The translations under genes were made by a program, and so were the position numbers. Under the pieces are notes generated by a model. The model was not told where the DNA came from. It was given only the letters and a program-made list of their open reading frames with translations, and ran no database searches. From Hortaea werneckii (lineage: Eukaryota > Ascomycota > Dothideomycetes > Mycosphaerellales > Teratosphaeriaceae), in the NCBI GenBank assembly GCA_037044905.1, contig JBAOKB010000042.1, positions 1 through 64,000 on the forward strand: DNA of 64,000 nt, written 5' to 3'. Positions within the stretch are counted from its first letter, which is position 1; the number at the start of each line of letters is the position of its first letter. Shown here piece after piece: positions 1-10,671 of the stretch.

Positions 1-1270
1 ACCAGCCCTTCCCCAGCACTGAAATTACTGATAATCCCGCCTGACGCGATGCGCTCGAGAATATACTTGCAGTTCCAGGCGACGAGGTGTCCGTTGTCGA
101 CTATATACTTCTCGCCTTCCCGTAGCTGCAAAAGGGAAAGAGAAGCGGTCAGCATGCGGATTGTGATAGAACCTTAAGTGACCGGATCGAGGGACGTTAC
201 GAGAGAAAAACTCACATCTTTCCGGATAATAGCCCCCATACTCATAATCCAACAGATCCCCACGCCGCCAATCTTATACACGAACAGCCCTTCCCCAGAA
301 AACATGGCTTTGCTCAGACTCTGCGTTTTATAATCCTTGGTCACGCCCTGCGTACACGCCATGAACGAGTCGCGCCCGACACTCCACGTCTCCTCCGCGC
401 CGCCATTGAGCCGGATATTCGTCACATCCCCCAAGCCGTGGGGTCCTAGCAGCAGCTCCCCGGGTCCCGTGTACGTCGAGTGGTTCATCTCGTTCCCGAT
501 TAGCATCTTCTTGATCCCGAACTTGAAGTTGCCCTTCAGCGTCATGGTCGGGGACATGGCGATCATGAGGCCCGGTTTCACGATTAAGGGGCAGCCCATT
601 GCCAGTTGGATCGTCACGATCGTGTTGCTGTCGCGGTGCGAGATGCGGTAGCTGCCGCCATTGAATGTGCCGACGTCGTCGATCGTCGCGCTGGCGCCTT
701 GGAAATGCCCTTGAGGGGGTGCGCCGCCGGGCATCATGCTTTGCCGGGAGGTGTTGTATGGTCTTTCCGGGGTAGAGGTCTGCTCGGGCTCTTTAGGTTT
801 TTCGGGTGTTGGTGGGCCGGGGTAGTATGGTAGGGTCTTTTCGGTCTGAGACGCTGCATTGCCCGTATTGCCATCTGGGAGAGGTGGAGAGACGGCTGGA
901 GGTGGTGAGAACTGTGGAGGAGGTGCAAAGGTCGGAGCGCTGTTGCCTGTGTTGCCATCTTGGACTGGGGAGACTGATGGGGGAGGTGCGAACTGTGGCG
1001 GTGGTGCGTATGTCGGCTGGCTTTCAGGTGTCTGCTGCGGCTGCTGAATGGGAGGAGGATAGTAGCTCTGTTGCTGATCATCGCCTGGGGGAGGAGGATA
1101 GTGCTGTTGCTGCTGCTCTAAGGGCTGTCAGCGTTTGGATCTGTGTCATGGCATGATAAGCAATACCTTGGCTGGGCGGTGGTGCTACTCGTCGGTCAGT
1201 CAAAGCTCTCAAGTGGTTCTGGGCTGGTGTGTAGCTTACGTGGGAAATACTGTTGCTGTGTGGCTGCCAT
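1..1270 (-). CDS. AIM24: AIM24-family mitochondrial protein, 3' end outside window
   Basis: Three exons are visible: 1270-1240, 1117-216 and 125-1, the last running off the window. Intron 1 (1239-1118) has a GTAAGC donor and a CTGAC branch just before its TAG acceptor; intron 2 (215-126) has GTGAGT and ends TTTTGCAG. Splicing keeps one frame. The first ~180 residues are Pro/Gln-rich low complexity (QQQQQHYPPPPGDDQQQ) with an imperfect duplicated block ending DGNTGN. The rest matches the AIM24/DUF124 beta-sheet family: phrases such as GCPLIVKPGLMIAMSPTM, LLGPHGLGD and WSVGRDSFMAC, then FSGEGLFVYKIGG and GHLVAWNC. In yeast Aim24 is an inner-membrane protein tied to MICOS; whether this copy is mitochondrial is inference, since the Pro/Gln N-terminus is not an obvious presequence. 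Other AIM24-fold proteins are cytosolic, so the paralogue identity is less sure than the fold. Confidence 0.85.
862..1010 (-). repeat. two-copy imperfect repeat in the AIM24-like N-terminus
   Basis: Two adjacent segments encode near-identical Pro-rich blocks (APPPQF, PPP, VSP, then DGNTGN). The DNA copies share long stretches with scattered substitutions and a small length difference, so this is a duplicated minisatellite-like coding unit. Confidence 0.6.
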
Positions 1271-2319
1271 TGAAGCGAGTCGTTTTCAATCTTATTATTC
1301 ACTAGTCGGAGGCCTTTAGGCACCTGTATGAGACCTCTCTCAATCGCTCGGCCTCTCCCAAATCAAGCAAGAGCTCGTGAAGTAAGTCGTAATGTGTATC
1401 TCAGACAGGTTGCTTGAGCTGTTGCTTTATTCACCACGAACTCGTCAAATGTTTGAGGCCCTCAGGAAAGAGTATGTGATTAAAGAAGACGATGGTTGGA
1501 ATGGGAAAGGACACAAGTCTGCCTACCTACTTTTTCAGCCTACAAGTACGTGGACACCGGTAGCATAAGCTGATCAGGATAGCAAGGCCACGTCCAGAAG
1601 ACCTGCAGACCTCGCAGCTGTGATTGGCCCCGCATAGCGCTGTAACAGGGCGCCTAGCTGACGCCGAGGACGCATGTCGGCGCTTAGAGACCTGGAATCT
1701 GTCGTGTCAGAGTGTCTGCTGTGATTGCCGATGCAGTGCGGAGCTCTACTTGCTGGCCGTCGTACAGACTGTATCGTGTGACCGCTCAAGTTTGGGGCAT
1801 TGGGAGTAGTGAGCTTAGCTACTTCTACCTCAGGTAGTAGGTATGTGGTGGGAAGTGAATTGTCGGCCTTTGACAGTTCGGAGTTGGGAGGTCTTTGATA
1901 AGTCAGCAGGGATGGTCTGTGCTCAGAATATGAGGCCTGGGATTGAGATAAGGTGCCTCGAACATGCACAATCAACGATGAAAGGTACGGTTGATCTGGT
2001 TGCAAGAACTTCACGATTGCACATGAATCCGATGACTCTGACCAAGTAATTTTTTTCGATGGATGGATCCAAGGATCAAATGTCGCTCAGTATCCTGACT
2101 TTTACAAGATCTCACCAAACCGACAGTTAGACCTCCGGGATGCCTAGAACAAGAAAGAGTCTGAAGCTTCAAATTGGACCTACCAGAGGCCTCGTGTAAT
2201 TGCATACATTACCTTGCGAACATAGGAAATTACCAAAACAAAGCTAGAACGCAGCAAAACAGCACAACTTACCTCAACTTACCTTTAAAAATCCCTGAGA
2301 ACCCGGACGACTCGAGCTT
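1271..2319. other. intergenic, no supported gene
   Basis: This holds the 5' flank of the AIM24-like gene and the 3' flank of the zinc-knuckle gene. The longest open frame (1574-2014, minus) begins at GTG rather than ATG and its composition resembles nothing I know. I see no RNA gene or repeat. Confidence 0.5.
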
Positions 2320-3795
2320 CTACGCCAAAGATGGAGTATAATGGTACCCATGTCCATCCTTATGGCAGCAGCAAGTCAGAACGACAAAAGGACCCCACTC
2401 GACCCAATCCCTCAACGTCCGGATATCCCGTCCAACCTCGATCGGGTTAAAGTGCTCGTCGACAATGTATCCGTACTTCGCACACAGATCGCACCGGACC
2501 TCGCGCTTCTCGGAGATGGCTTCAAGCAGTTTGGGATCCCGGTATACAACCGCGTTGTCGTGGATCAGTCGCTTTACTTGCCACAGCCGGTGCTCGGAAA
2601 GCAGCTGTTTCTCGAGGATGATGTGGGCCCCCGAGATCAGCGTCTGGTTGTAGCAGGTCTTGTGGTACGAGCGGTAGGCCCAGTCGATCTTGTCTCGGAT
2701 CTCTTTCGCTTCGGCCGTCATGGCTTTTTGTCGTTTCCAGTCGCGGAACTCGGCGTACTCGTGGTGTTCTGTGTTGGATCGTGGACGGAATGAGGGGGTA
2801 CTGGGATCTTCTGAGGAAAATTTCCGCTTTGTTAGTACTGACTGCGGAGTGTATGAAGTCCCCATAGTGCTGCTGTGGTTCACGGATGGCCCTTGCGATG
2901 TACCAGTCGTGGTCGGCCAGCAGAGCCTAGCCTCCTTCATCGCAATCTCCTTCTGCGCATCTTCCCATTCCTGACGGGTCAGAGGGTTGTTGTCCATGCG
3001 ACGGTTAAACTCTGTCTGCTTTAGCGCAAACCTATACCGTTCACCGAAGAGGTCATCTTCGACCTTCGCATTGGGGATATGCCACCGGAAGCGATTCGCT
3101 GTCTGGCCTGTCCTGAGCAGATCGAGGCGGACGGAACTGGTATTCTTACAGTCTTCAGTGCGGTGACCAGCTTTGTGGCATCGATCGCAGGACTTCTGGC
3201 TCGGGTTGCGGCATTCATCTCCTGTGTGGCCACGCAGAAGACAGCGCCAGCATGCTTCGCGGCAGTACAGCAGCTTGTATGAAGACTCCTGGCCATTAGG
3301 ACAATGCTGCTCCTGGTGATCGGTACTGTTGCAGCCACGGCAGTAGTAGACACGAGTGGACGGCATAGCGATCGGAGCACTCTCCATGTGCACGTCCAGA
3401 GGACCGTCCGGTATGCCTGTATAAAAAGTGTGGATGGATTCGTTGGATTCACGACGCTTCTTGGCCCCTGCCTTCTTGCATTCCTCCGTGCTGTGGTTGT
3501 TCAAATGAGGATGGTGAATGCACTTCTTCTCCGGAATGATCGAGAGAGCATTGCCGCTAGCTCCATTGTTGTTGTGGTGGTGGTGCTGATGGTGGTTATT
3601 GTTGTTGTTGCTCGGACATTCTTTTGCGTAATGACCAAACTGGTTACACTTGCGACACTGGATGCTAGGATTAGGGACATTACTGTTCTGGTTACGATTA
3701 CCTTGAAAGACATTCTGAGTCTGCGTCTGGTTGGAATCCTTGTTGTGGCGGCTCTGGCCCCCATGGCTGCCACCGCGCTTGCCCTTGTACGGCAT
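2320..3795 (-). CDS. zinc-knuckle (CCHC) protein with five Cys/His clusters
   Basis: A single-exon 491-aa frame from ATG to TAG. Four canonical C-x2-C-x4-H-x4-C knuckles are visible at residues 47-60 (CRKCNQFGHYAKEC), 152-165 (CRGCNSTDHQEQHC), 182-195 and 203-216. A fifth, variant cluster C-x2-H-x5-H-x4-C lies at 92-106. A poly-Asn/His stretch separates the first two, and the N-terminus is Arg/Gly/Lys/Gln rich. The second half is Trp/Arg-rich with one further Cys pair near the end (CDLC) and a CCC run. Knuckles of this type bind single-stranded nucleic acid, as in retroviral Gag, Gis2/CNBP and Air1/2. The two halves do not match a named family for me, so RNA binding is inference and the exact role is unknown. 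A domesticated Gag origin is possible. Confidence 0.75.
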   Translation of the reverse strand: MPYKGKRGGSHGGQSRHNKDSNQTQTQNVFQGNRNQNSNVPNPSIQCRKCNQFGHYAKECPSNNNNNHHQHHHHNNNGASGNALSIIPEKKCIHHPHLNNHSTEECKKAGAKKRRESNESIHTFYTGIPDGPLDVHMESAPIAMPSTRVYYCRGCNSTDHQEQHCPNGQESSYKLLYCREACWRCLLRGHTGDECRNPSQKSCDRCHKAGHRTEDCKNTSSVRLDLLRTGQTANRFRWHIPNAKVEDDLFGERYRFALKQTEFNRRMDNNPLTRQEWEDAQKEIAMKEARLCWPTTTGTSQGPSVNHSSTMGTSYTPQSVLTKRKFSSEDPSTPSFRPRSNTEHHEYAEFRDWKRQKAMTAEAKEIRDKIDWAYRSYHKTCYNQTLISGAHIILEKQLLSEHRLWQVKRLIHDNAVVYRDPKLLEAISEKREVRCDLCAKYGYIVDEHFNPIEVGRDIRTLRDWVEWGPFVVLTCCCHKDGHGYHYTPSLA

Positions 3796-4961
3796 TGTAA
3801 GTTCTTTTTAAAATTTCTTTTTATTCTTTCTTTTCGTATATTCGATTCACGTCGCTGAGACAGTGATGGATCAGAGAAGACGCGGTAAGAAAAAGGCTCT
3901 GACCAGCAGATACCGAAAGGAAAATACAGAAATTAAATAAGGAAAGACGGCGATAAGGCGGAAGCGACCTGTGTTGTGTGTAGTAGTGAGAGAATGTTTC
4001 TACGGACTCAGACAAGCTCGGGTCTTATGAGGAAATGATGGTGCTAATTTGAGCCTTTGTGCATTGTGCCATTGTGAGGCCGACAAAGGGATGTGCTGTG
4101 GCATTTGCGGGGTAATGATCTTCCATGCCATTCATTCATTGTTCAAATTGTGGACAGCCCGACAACGGAACAATTGTACTTGTTAGCGCTGAAAAGCAAC
4201 TTCCATCAAATCGGCCATTTGTCGTTCTGAACGAAGGGTGAACGCGGGAGACCACGATGGATCGGTTGAGCTTGGTTGAACTCGAATTCGGAATGGGCAT
4301 GCCTTGAAATACAACGGTCTACTGAAGCAACGAAAGAAGAAGGTCTTTGGACCTGGGACCTCTGAATCTCCGAAATAGCAATGCTGACCAATACAGGCAA
4401 CGAAGGCACGTGCTCTGCTACTGAGCGCCTTTGTTCGTCTATACGGCAGTTTCTGGTCCATCCAGTAGCGGCCGTCCCAAACGAGCCAATGATTTGGGCA
4501 TTTCCACAGACAGAACAGTTTCGTACCCCTGTTTGACTGCAATGCACTCTTCGGATAGTTGCAGGCTGTGCCTTGCCTCCGGACCAACAACTCCTTTTCG
4601 CACCCAAGCAAGCAACTCAAGTATACTTGAGGAATCCCAATGGCCAGGGGCACGATTGTCCTAATAGTTACGCTGGCCATATGAATATAGCAATGTTGAT
4701 CCGGCTCTGAAACCACTCTTGAATATACGTCTGGAGCTAAACATATCGGATTGTCCGTTTGCGGTTTCGGATACGGGCATTTGCGACGGCAAGGAAGCAG
4801 AAAAGATGATGTCGTTATCGATCTGTCTATTCGTTTGCAACCTTGCGCTTTTCCGCCTCAGCTGTTGGAATGGCTTCTTCTCTTCGTTGCTTTTGTTGCT
4901 TTGTGGTTGACGTTCTACCGACCTAATCACAAATTGAGTTCAGAACGACGAGCTCGTGACG
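3796..4961. other. divergent intergenic region
   Basis: This is a shared 5' flank between the minus-strand zinc-knuckle gene and the plus-strand coiled-coil gene, about 1.17 kb. A 177-codon minus frame (4183-4716) starts at GTG and a plus frame (4751-5086) starts at TTG; neither looks coding. No RNA gene or repeat is evident. Confidence 0.5.
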
Positions 4962-6944
4962 ATGTCAGGCAATGGATTTTCCAGTATGAACACGCTTGGT
5001 GGATTGCCTTACTACCGAAACCAACGACAACATCCTCATGGATCTTTCCTGCGGCAGCTTTCTCAAATTCTTTGGGAAGACTCTGAGAGCATCTCACGTC
5101 TTGAGCATGAGTTGAAAGACTTGAAGACCATCAATGGGAGATTGCAGTTGGATGTACAATCCAAAGATGATGCCCTTGCGAACTGGCTAGCCCATGACAG
5201 CTCGGTCAGCGAGCAACTCAAGCAGTACAGGCAGCTTGTCGCCGAATTGTCCAGGGAGAAAGAAGATTTGTTGAAGAAGCTTGAATCTCAGCCATCAGAA
5301 ACGCAGCACTTGCGTGAGCAAACCGAAGCATTGAAGGCGCAACTTGCAGAAGCCGACGAGAACGCCAAAACCCTCAAAGAATCCCATATCCAACAAGAGA
5401 ATGGTTCTCGGACAAAGATCAAAGACTTGGAGGATGAAGCGGCCAGGCGGGAGTTGGCATTGTTCGAGCTTCGTAGTGAGCTTGAAGAGCTGAAAGATGA
5501 GCATACTGAGCTTCAGACGAGTCGTGACACCTTCGCGAAAGATTACGAAAAGCTCGATCAGGATGTAGTCGCTCTCAGGGAAGAACTCGACGGGGAGAAG
5601 CAGTGCAATCAAGCTCTTCGCACTGATTTGGCCGCTGGAGCCAAGCAGGTCCAGGAGGGTTCTGGAACCCTTGAGATGGTTCGTAAAGAAGTAGCAAGGT
5701 TTTTCGACAGCTTGAAGCCGTTCTTGGAGGAGAAGACGCAGGTCGGGATAAAAATGAAAGACGAACGTTCCTCGAACACCAGTCTGGAGACAAAGCTCAT
5801 TGCGATCAGGCGCGCTGTCGACAGTATGTTACGCGCAAATCAAGGGCTCAAGAATAAGCTGGAAGCTTCCAACTACGAGAAGGCACGATTGCAGACCGAT
5901 GTTGCCAGCGCTAACAAGCGTTGTGTAGAGCTTGAAGGCAAGAACAGGTCTCTTGACTCTCGTCTGTCTTCTCTCCAATCCATACAGGACAAATTGCAGC
6001 TTGAGGTCAAGGACATGAGGGCAAATAAGTCTCAATTGAAAGACCAAATGCGATCGAACGAGGAGCGACTCATCTCGACAGAATCTGATCTCCAACAAGC
6101 TCAGGCCCGAGTTTCCAGAATTGAGGACGAAAAAGGCAGGATAGATCGAGAACTTTTTGAGAAGAAGCGTACTCTCAAGAAAATGTGCCACAACTTTGAC
6201 AAGTTGAAAAGAGAGTCCAAGAAGCTTGGCGAAGACAACACAGCCTTCACATCTAAGCTTTCGGAGCAGTCAAGGACGGTCAAGCAACTCCAAGATCAAT
6301 TGAGCCAATGCAAACGCGAGAACGAAGAGTTGCACGATCTGCAGAAGAAGAGTAAGGATGATTTACGTGCAAAGCAGAATCTTGCCGATGCCTTCGAGAG
6401 CCGAGTGAAGTACTTGGATGAGCAGATCGACGAGCTGAAGTCAGACCTCAGTCGCAAGGAGGAGGAGGTGAGCGCTGCAAGAGAATTCATACAGCAACAG
6501 CATGCAGCTCGTGATGACTATATCAGAGCTACCGCTACGCCTTCACCTTTCCAATCTGTTCCTGCTTACGGCGGGTCTAGCCAGGCTCACTCCAAAGATG
6601 TGCCGATGGACCCACTCAAGCAAACTTCACCTTCCAAACCGCTTCCATCGAACAAACTCTCCTCTTCTCCAACATCTCCGCTTGGGAAAAAAGTCGCGGA
6701 TACTCCTCGCAAGTCTTCAAATGCCGCTGCGGAAGGAGAGATCAAAGTCTCACCGGCACCATCCGTCGTAGACGATGCTCAACACGACAACGCCGGAAGA
6801 GACAGCAAGCCCCAGAGTCGCGATCCACGCCTGATGAACCGTATCAGAATTCCACTCTCACCTCAGAAGCGCGGCATCGATTCTTTGCACCAGGACAAGA
6901 ACGAGCAGAATCAGAAGAACCCAAAGAAAGTGCGCTCGATGTAG
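4962..6944 (+). CDS. long coiled-coil protein
   Basis: A 660-aa single-exon protein. I take the ATG at 4962 (MSGNGFSS); the frame is open two codons further, but only through a GTG. After about 35 residues nearly everything to residue ~515 is heptad-like Leu/Glu/Lys/Arg/Gln sequence with no predicted domain, typical of a long parallel coiled coil. From about 520 the chain becomes Pro/Ser-rich and disordered, with SP motifs (LPSNKLSSSPTSPLG), then a basic tail containing QSRDPRLMNRIRIPLSPQ. An SRDPRL box recurs in fungal nuclear proteins, so a nuclear location is possible but unproven. It could equally be a cytoskeletal, Golgi or spindle-pole tether. I do not recognise an orthologue. Its 3' end converges on the DUF3455 gene with about 275 bp between. 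Confidence 0.8.
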   Translation: MSGNGFSSMNTLGGLPYYRNQRQHPHGSFLRQLSQILWEDSESISRLEHELKDLKTINGRLQLDVQSKDDALANWLAHDSSVSEQLKQYRQLVAELSREKEDLLKKLESQPSETQHLREQTEALKAQLAEADENAKTLKESHIQQENGSRTKIKDLEDEAARRELALFELRSELEELKDEHTELQTSRDTFAKDYEKLDQDVVALREELDGEKQCNQALRTDLAAGAKQVQEGSGTLEMVRKEVARFFDSLKPFLEEKTQVGIKMKDERSSNTSLETKLIAIRRAVDSMLRANQGLKNKLEASNYEKARLQTDVASANKRCVELEGKNRSLDSRLSSLQSIQDKLQLEVKDMRANKSQLKDQMRSNEERLISTESDLQQAQARVSRIEDEKGRIDRELFEKKRTLKKMCHNFDKLKRESKKLGEDNTAFTSKLSEQSRTVKQLQDQLSQCKRENEELHDLQKKSKDDLRAKQNLADAFESRVKYLDEQIDELKSDLSRKEEEVSAAREFIQQQHAARDDYIRATATPSPFQSVPAYGGSSQAHSKDVPMDPLKQTSPSKPLPSNKLSSSPTSPLGKKVADTPRKSSNAAAEGEIKVSPAPSVVDDAQHDNAGRDSKPQSRDPRLMNRIRIPLSPQKRGIDSLHQDKNEQNQKNPKKVRSM

Positions 6945-7219
6945 AAGATTCATCGAAGGGTCTTTGGGGGGTTGGGTTACTAAACTGTTGGGCAGAAGTC
7001 TTGCTTAAAAGCATTGTCCCATTGCAAGAGCATAGAATTCATGTGTGAATCTGCAACAGGCTTTGATTTATACCATCTTTATGTGAAGACTGCCAGTACG
7101 ACTGATGCTATTGGCTGAGATCCGAATCAGAATGCGACTGTCGATAATGCTTTTCAGGAGACAAGCTCTCCCCAAGTAGAACTATGTACAACGCCGAAAA
7201 TAAAGAAGACATACATAAT

Positions 7220-7876
7220 CTATTCGTAGAACCAGTACTGTGCGGCGTATGCAATCGCCAGTTGCGAGCCCGTTTCTTCACTGGTACAAGCCGACGGTGC
7301 AACACCCTCCGCCGTTTCAACCCTGTACGCCGCCTCCAAGCCATCTGAAGTACCATCCTCGCAGTCGACCAGATATAACCAGGACACAGCGTCGGAGACA
7401 GGCGCCTCAACCGCCTGGATCTTGGCTGCTGATAGCTGCCGCGGCGGCTCGGCTTCAAAGAGATCGAACGTCGGAACCATGTCTGATGTGAAGAAATGCT
7501 CTCCCAGAGTCGGGAGTCGAGGCTCTCGATTCGACGATTCTTCGCAGTGATGGCTTTCTTCGTATGCTTCCAGCCGCTCTATTGAAAGTGATCCGATCGC
7601 CGATGGATTGGAGGCGAGGTAGGCAGTGGCGTCGTAAAGTGTTGCGAGGGCTCCATCGCTGGATTGAGTCTGCACGTAAGATGTGCCGTTGCAGGTGTAG
7701 TTCTGTACGCCTACACCTAGCGCAACGTACCGGAGAGTGATGTTGGTGTTCGATGGCAGTCCGTCAAGAAGAGGTTGTTTGGACTGGAGCTCTTGTGTGC
7801 TAGTCTGATATGGCAGGGCCTGGACGGTTTGAAGGAGGCCGGCAAGAGAGAGCAAGGAGTATAACATACCACCCAT
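7220..7876 (-). CDS. secreted DUF3455-family protein
   Basis: 218 aa from the ATG at 7876, which sits in an ideal CACCATGGG context and is followed at once by a signal peptide (MGGMLYSLLSLAGLLQTVQA). The frame continues 40 codons further upstream, but that stretch has no secretory character. The hallmark GVGVQNYTCNGTSY lies early in the mature protein, followed by ATLYDATAYLA, a central region and a C-terminal AAYRVETAEGVAPSAC and AQYWFYE; this order is that of DUF3455, a fungal secreted family sometimes annotated malate-dehydrogenase-like without biochemical support. Two Cys pairs could form disulfides. Function is unknown. A TATATA element lies about 120 bp upstream. Confidence 0.88.
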   Translation of the reverse strand: MGGMLYSLLSLAGLLQTVQALPYQTSTQELQSKQPLLDGLPSNTNITLRYVALGVGVQNYTCNGTSYVQTQSSDGALATLYDATAYLASNPSAIGSLSIERLEAYEESHHCEESSNREPRLPTLGEHFFTSDMVPTFDLFEAEPPRQLSAAKIQAVEAPVSDAVSWLYLVDCEDGTSDGLEAAYRVETAEGVAPSACTSEETGSQLAIAYAAQYWFYE

Positions 7877-7994
7877 GGTGATTGGATGGAACTTGAGTTC
7901 CGAGGATATTTGGGTATTTCGAAAGCGAAAGCGACTCGGGAATTGGGATTGATATGCTGTGTAGCCTTGGTAGAAAGGAGACAGGCAATCACTC

Positions 7995-8001
7995 ATATAT
8001 A
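7995..8001 (-). promoter_or_regulatory. TATA-like element of the DUF3455 gene
   Basis: An ATATATA run lies about 120 bp upstream of the chosen ATG on the minus strand. Position and sequence fit a TATA element, but the core is weak and there is no start-site evidence. Confidence 0.35.
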
Positions 8002-8159
8002 CCTAGACCTCACTGGAGTCTGCCATGCCGCACGCTGGTGGATTTAACTTCAGCATGAGATAAATGTAGCAGGCATAGCTCAGACCACGCCAGACCCGGA
8101 CCATTCTAATCCTGACCAGAGCCGCCCGCATGTGGCACGACAGATGATCAAGCCAAGCT

Positions 8160-8187
8160 ATGCACGATGCACGATGCACGATGCACG
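8160..8187. repeat. heptanucleotide tandem repeat (ATGCACG)x4
   Basis: Four perfect head-to-tail copies of ATGCACG. This is a short microsatellite in a non-coding spacer. Confidence 0.95.
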
Positions 8188-8886
8188 CGAGTGTTGTGCC
8201 ACTTCAAAATCACCAACATCGACTATACGCACTGCCGTGTCATACGATGCTCTGGTTTCGAATTAGAAGAATCCACCCGAATAGAAGGATCAAAAAACTC
8301 CATGTCATCCTTGAAGCTCGTGTGAGATTCTGGGCAAGTGTTGGCTATCGTAAGAACCAAGAGCGAGGAGCATAACTAGAATTTCCGTGATCCCAGAAGA
8401 GCCGCATGCATGAATGCAGAGCATTGATACCAAGTCCCAGAGCTCTACCACATCATCTGCTGCAATAAAGTGCATGGGAAGCGTGTCCGACATGGGTCGA
8501 AGTTGGTATTGTCAACCTTATTGTGGCGGGGGATGAGAAGACTCCGCGGGATATTGCCAAAGGTCCAGATGCAATGCTTTTCGTACCGCCCTGGGAGTAT
8601 AAGTGCACTTGGCATAGAAAGTCCCAAGAATTCATCGTGACCGCCATCCTATCTTTGTCTGATTATCTGCAATGAGTGATCTGTATCGTCTCCTAGTCAT
8701 ATGGCTAGCACTACCAACAACTTGGCGGCAAGGAAGGCGCTTCGAGATTGTGCCGCTCACGTTATGCAGCTAGCCGGATTCGCTGCAGGCATGGCTGACA
8801 TGTAATGGCGGCTAAAATCACCGGATGTGGATAGATTTGTTCTGTTGTCAGAGCTGCACGTCTGGTCGCTAGTCCATCTATTCAGC

Positions 8887-8933
8887 ACCAGAGAGCCAGA
8901 GAGAAGTACCAGAGAGCCAGAGAGAAGTACCAG
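8887..8933. repeat. 21-bp tandem duplication
   Basis: Two identical 21-bp units beginning ACCAGAGAGCC lie head to tail, followed by the first five bases of a third. Each unit itself contains two AGAGA blocks. Confidence 0.9.
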
Positions 8934-9807
8934 GGCAGTCCGATCACCGCGAGCATCACTGGGAGTTTCTCAAGATGGAAATCGGTATGTGCCATCACAT
9001 TGACCAGAAGTACTGCTTCCGCCTACTTTATAGACATCGGCAATGTCATTAGATCCTGTAGAGGTCAAGGCAGGGCTCCCTTGCACAGAGCATCTTTTTC
9101 TCCGGTTCAGGTGGAATAGCCTCGCAGCTGCATTGTTGGCTGACGGCTTCCTCGCAACATACCACCAAGTCTGTCAATGCGTTTGACCCGAGTTCTCAAG
9201 AGGGTATGCAAGATGCACGTGGTAAGTATTATATTCGCCTTCAAGGATCGCTACCGCTATCCTCAGGACACCCAGCAAGCCTTGATGCGGATAGGTATTC
9301 TCATTGTGCTGCAGACAGTGTATCTTCACAACCATAGGAGGTAACACGACTGTGCCCGCCCTTCGACCCACCAAGGATGCCAGTGGCGCGGGGAATTTGG
9401 AGTCGGCAGATGATGTTGCCGACCTCGGTATCGTCTCTCACCAGACTCGTCTCTCTACAAAATATCATCCACCTGCCAATGATGACCTGTTAGGATCTAA
9501 AATGCCATGAATTATAGGAAGCTTAATGCACACTAGTTCAAGCCTACTATGTCTGCGCCACCGCTTGGAAGGCTTCGCTCTGCTGTCTTGAACGTCGTAG
9601 CAGGCGGAATTAGGAAGCATCGTAAATCCAGAGTCCGGATAATCGGCCTTGGTGACATCACGGTCGACTGCGAGATCAATGACATTTCAGTTCAGCGCCC
9701 TCGCATCTTTGTGCGAATAGTCTTGGTAGTAAACTGCATTAGACCTTCACTTCAATTCTTGCGGGAGCAGGATTTGTGATCCGAATTCTTCACCCAAATT
9801 CACCAAG

Positions 9808-10671
9808 ATGCCTTTTGAATACAAGAAAGTGCTGATGCTGGGCGCCACCAGCGGCATAGGCTGGGCCCTTGCAGCAAAGATGGTAGAAAATGGTGTCAGT
9901 GTCATTGCCGTGGGTCGACGTCAAGAGAAGCTGGACGAGTTCGCCAAGCAGTATGGATCTGGCAAGGCCACTGTCGACACGGCCGCATTCGACATCACGA
10001 ACCTCAAGGAGATACCGAACTTCGCCAAGGAAATCTTCACCAAGCATCCAGACCTGGATTGTGTTTTTTTGAACTCGGGCGTGCAACGGCACCTGGACTG
10101 GAGCAAGCCAGAGAATGTTGATCTGGACGTTATGGAGCAGGAGATGCTCACCAACTACGTAGGTGTTCTCCAACGCGAGCTGCTGGAATTTGTACTGACC
10201 AGGGAACAGACATCGTACATGCACCTGACCAAGGCTTTCCTGCCTTACTTACAAAAGCAGGCGCCGAAGCCGACAAGTCTAGTCTTCACGACCTCCGGGC
10301 TGGCTCTGGTCCCTATCATTTACTGCCCTAACTACTGCGCCTCCAAAGCAGCTCTCCACCACATGATCCTTGCCATGCGTCAGCAGATGAAGCAGATCGA
10401 CTCCAATGTCAAGATCATCGAGGTGTACCCGCCAGCTGTGCAGACTGAACTGCACGATGATAAGCATCAGCCCGAGTTCCAAGGCAAGGGCCGCAGCCTC
10501 GGCATGCCGCTGGATGAGTTTACGGAGGAGGCGTGGGCTGGCCTGTCCGCGGACGACAACGAGCAAGTCCCTGTCGAAGCTGTTAAGACTTTCATGGGTT
10601 TCAACGGCTGGGAGAAGGAACGCCAGGGGACTATGATGAAGATGATGGAGATGATGAAGAAGTCTCACTAG
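9808..10671 (+). CDS. short-chain dehydrogenase/reductase (SDR)
   Basis: The ATG at 9808 opens an SDR with the Rossmann motif GATSGIG at residues 12-18, a following Arg-Arg that suggests NADP preference (VGRRQEKL), the family's N-S-G strand (VFLNSGVQRH), catalytic Ser in TTSGLALV and catalytic Tyr/Lys in YCASK. The frame contains an intron of exactly 51 nt (10159-10209; GTAGGT donor, TACTGAC branch, AACAG acceptor) with no stop codon, so the unspliced frame reads 287 aa. Removing it gives 270 aa and restores the normal helix NYTSYMHLTKAFLPYL. The substrate is not readable; it belongs to the DltE/YdfG-like, uncharacterised fungal SDRs. A Met/Lys-rich tail (MMKMMEMMKK) closes the protein. Confidence 0.9.
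   Translation: MPFEYKKVLMLGATSGIGWALAAKMVENGVSVIAVGRRQEKLDEFAKQYGSGKATVDTAAFDITNLKEIPNFAKEIFTKHPDLDCVFLNSGVQRHLDWSKPENVDLDVMEQEMLTNYVGVLQRELLEFVLTREQTSYMHLTKAFLPYLQKQAPKPTSLVFTTSGLALVPIIYCPNYCASKAALHHMILAMRQQMKQIDSNVKIIEVYPPAVQTELHDDKHQPEFQGKGRSLGMPLDEFTEEAWAGLSADDNEQVPVEAVKTFMGFNGWEKERQGTMMKMMEMMKKSH

Larger units (their letters stand above)
7877..9807. other. 1.9-kb divergent intergenic region with small tandem repeats
   Basis: This spacer separates the DUF3455 gene (minus) from the dehydrogenase gene (plus). It holds two small tandem repeats, listed separately. All open frames are under about 80 codons and none has a recognisable product. Confidence 0.5.

Noticed and set aside
1574..2014. 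146-codon minus-strand frame
   Set aside because: Begins with GTG, no signature of a protein family and no splice partner; likely chance.
4183..4716. 177-codon minus-strand frame upstream of the coiled-coil gene
   Set aside because: GTG start, random-looking composition, lies in a divergent promoter.
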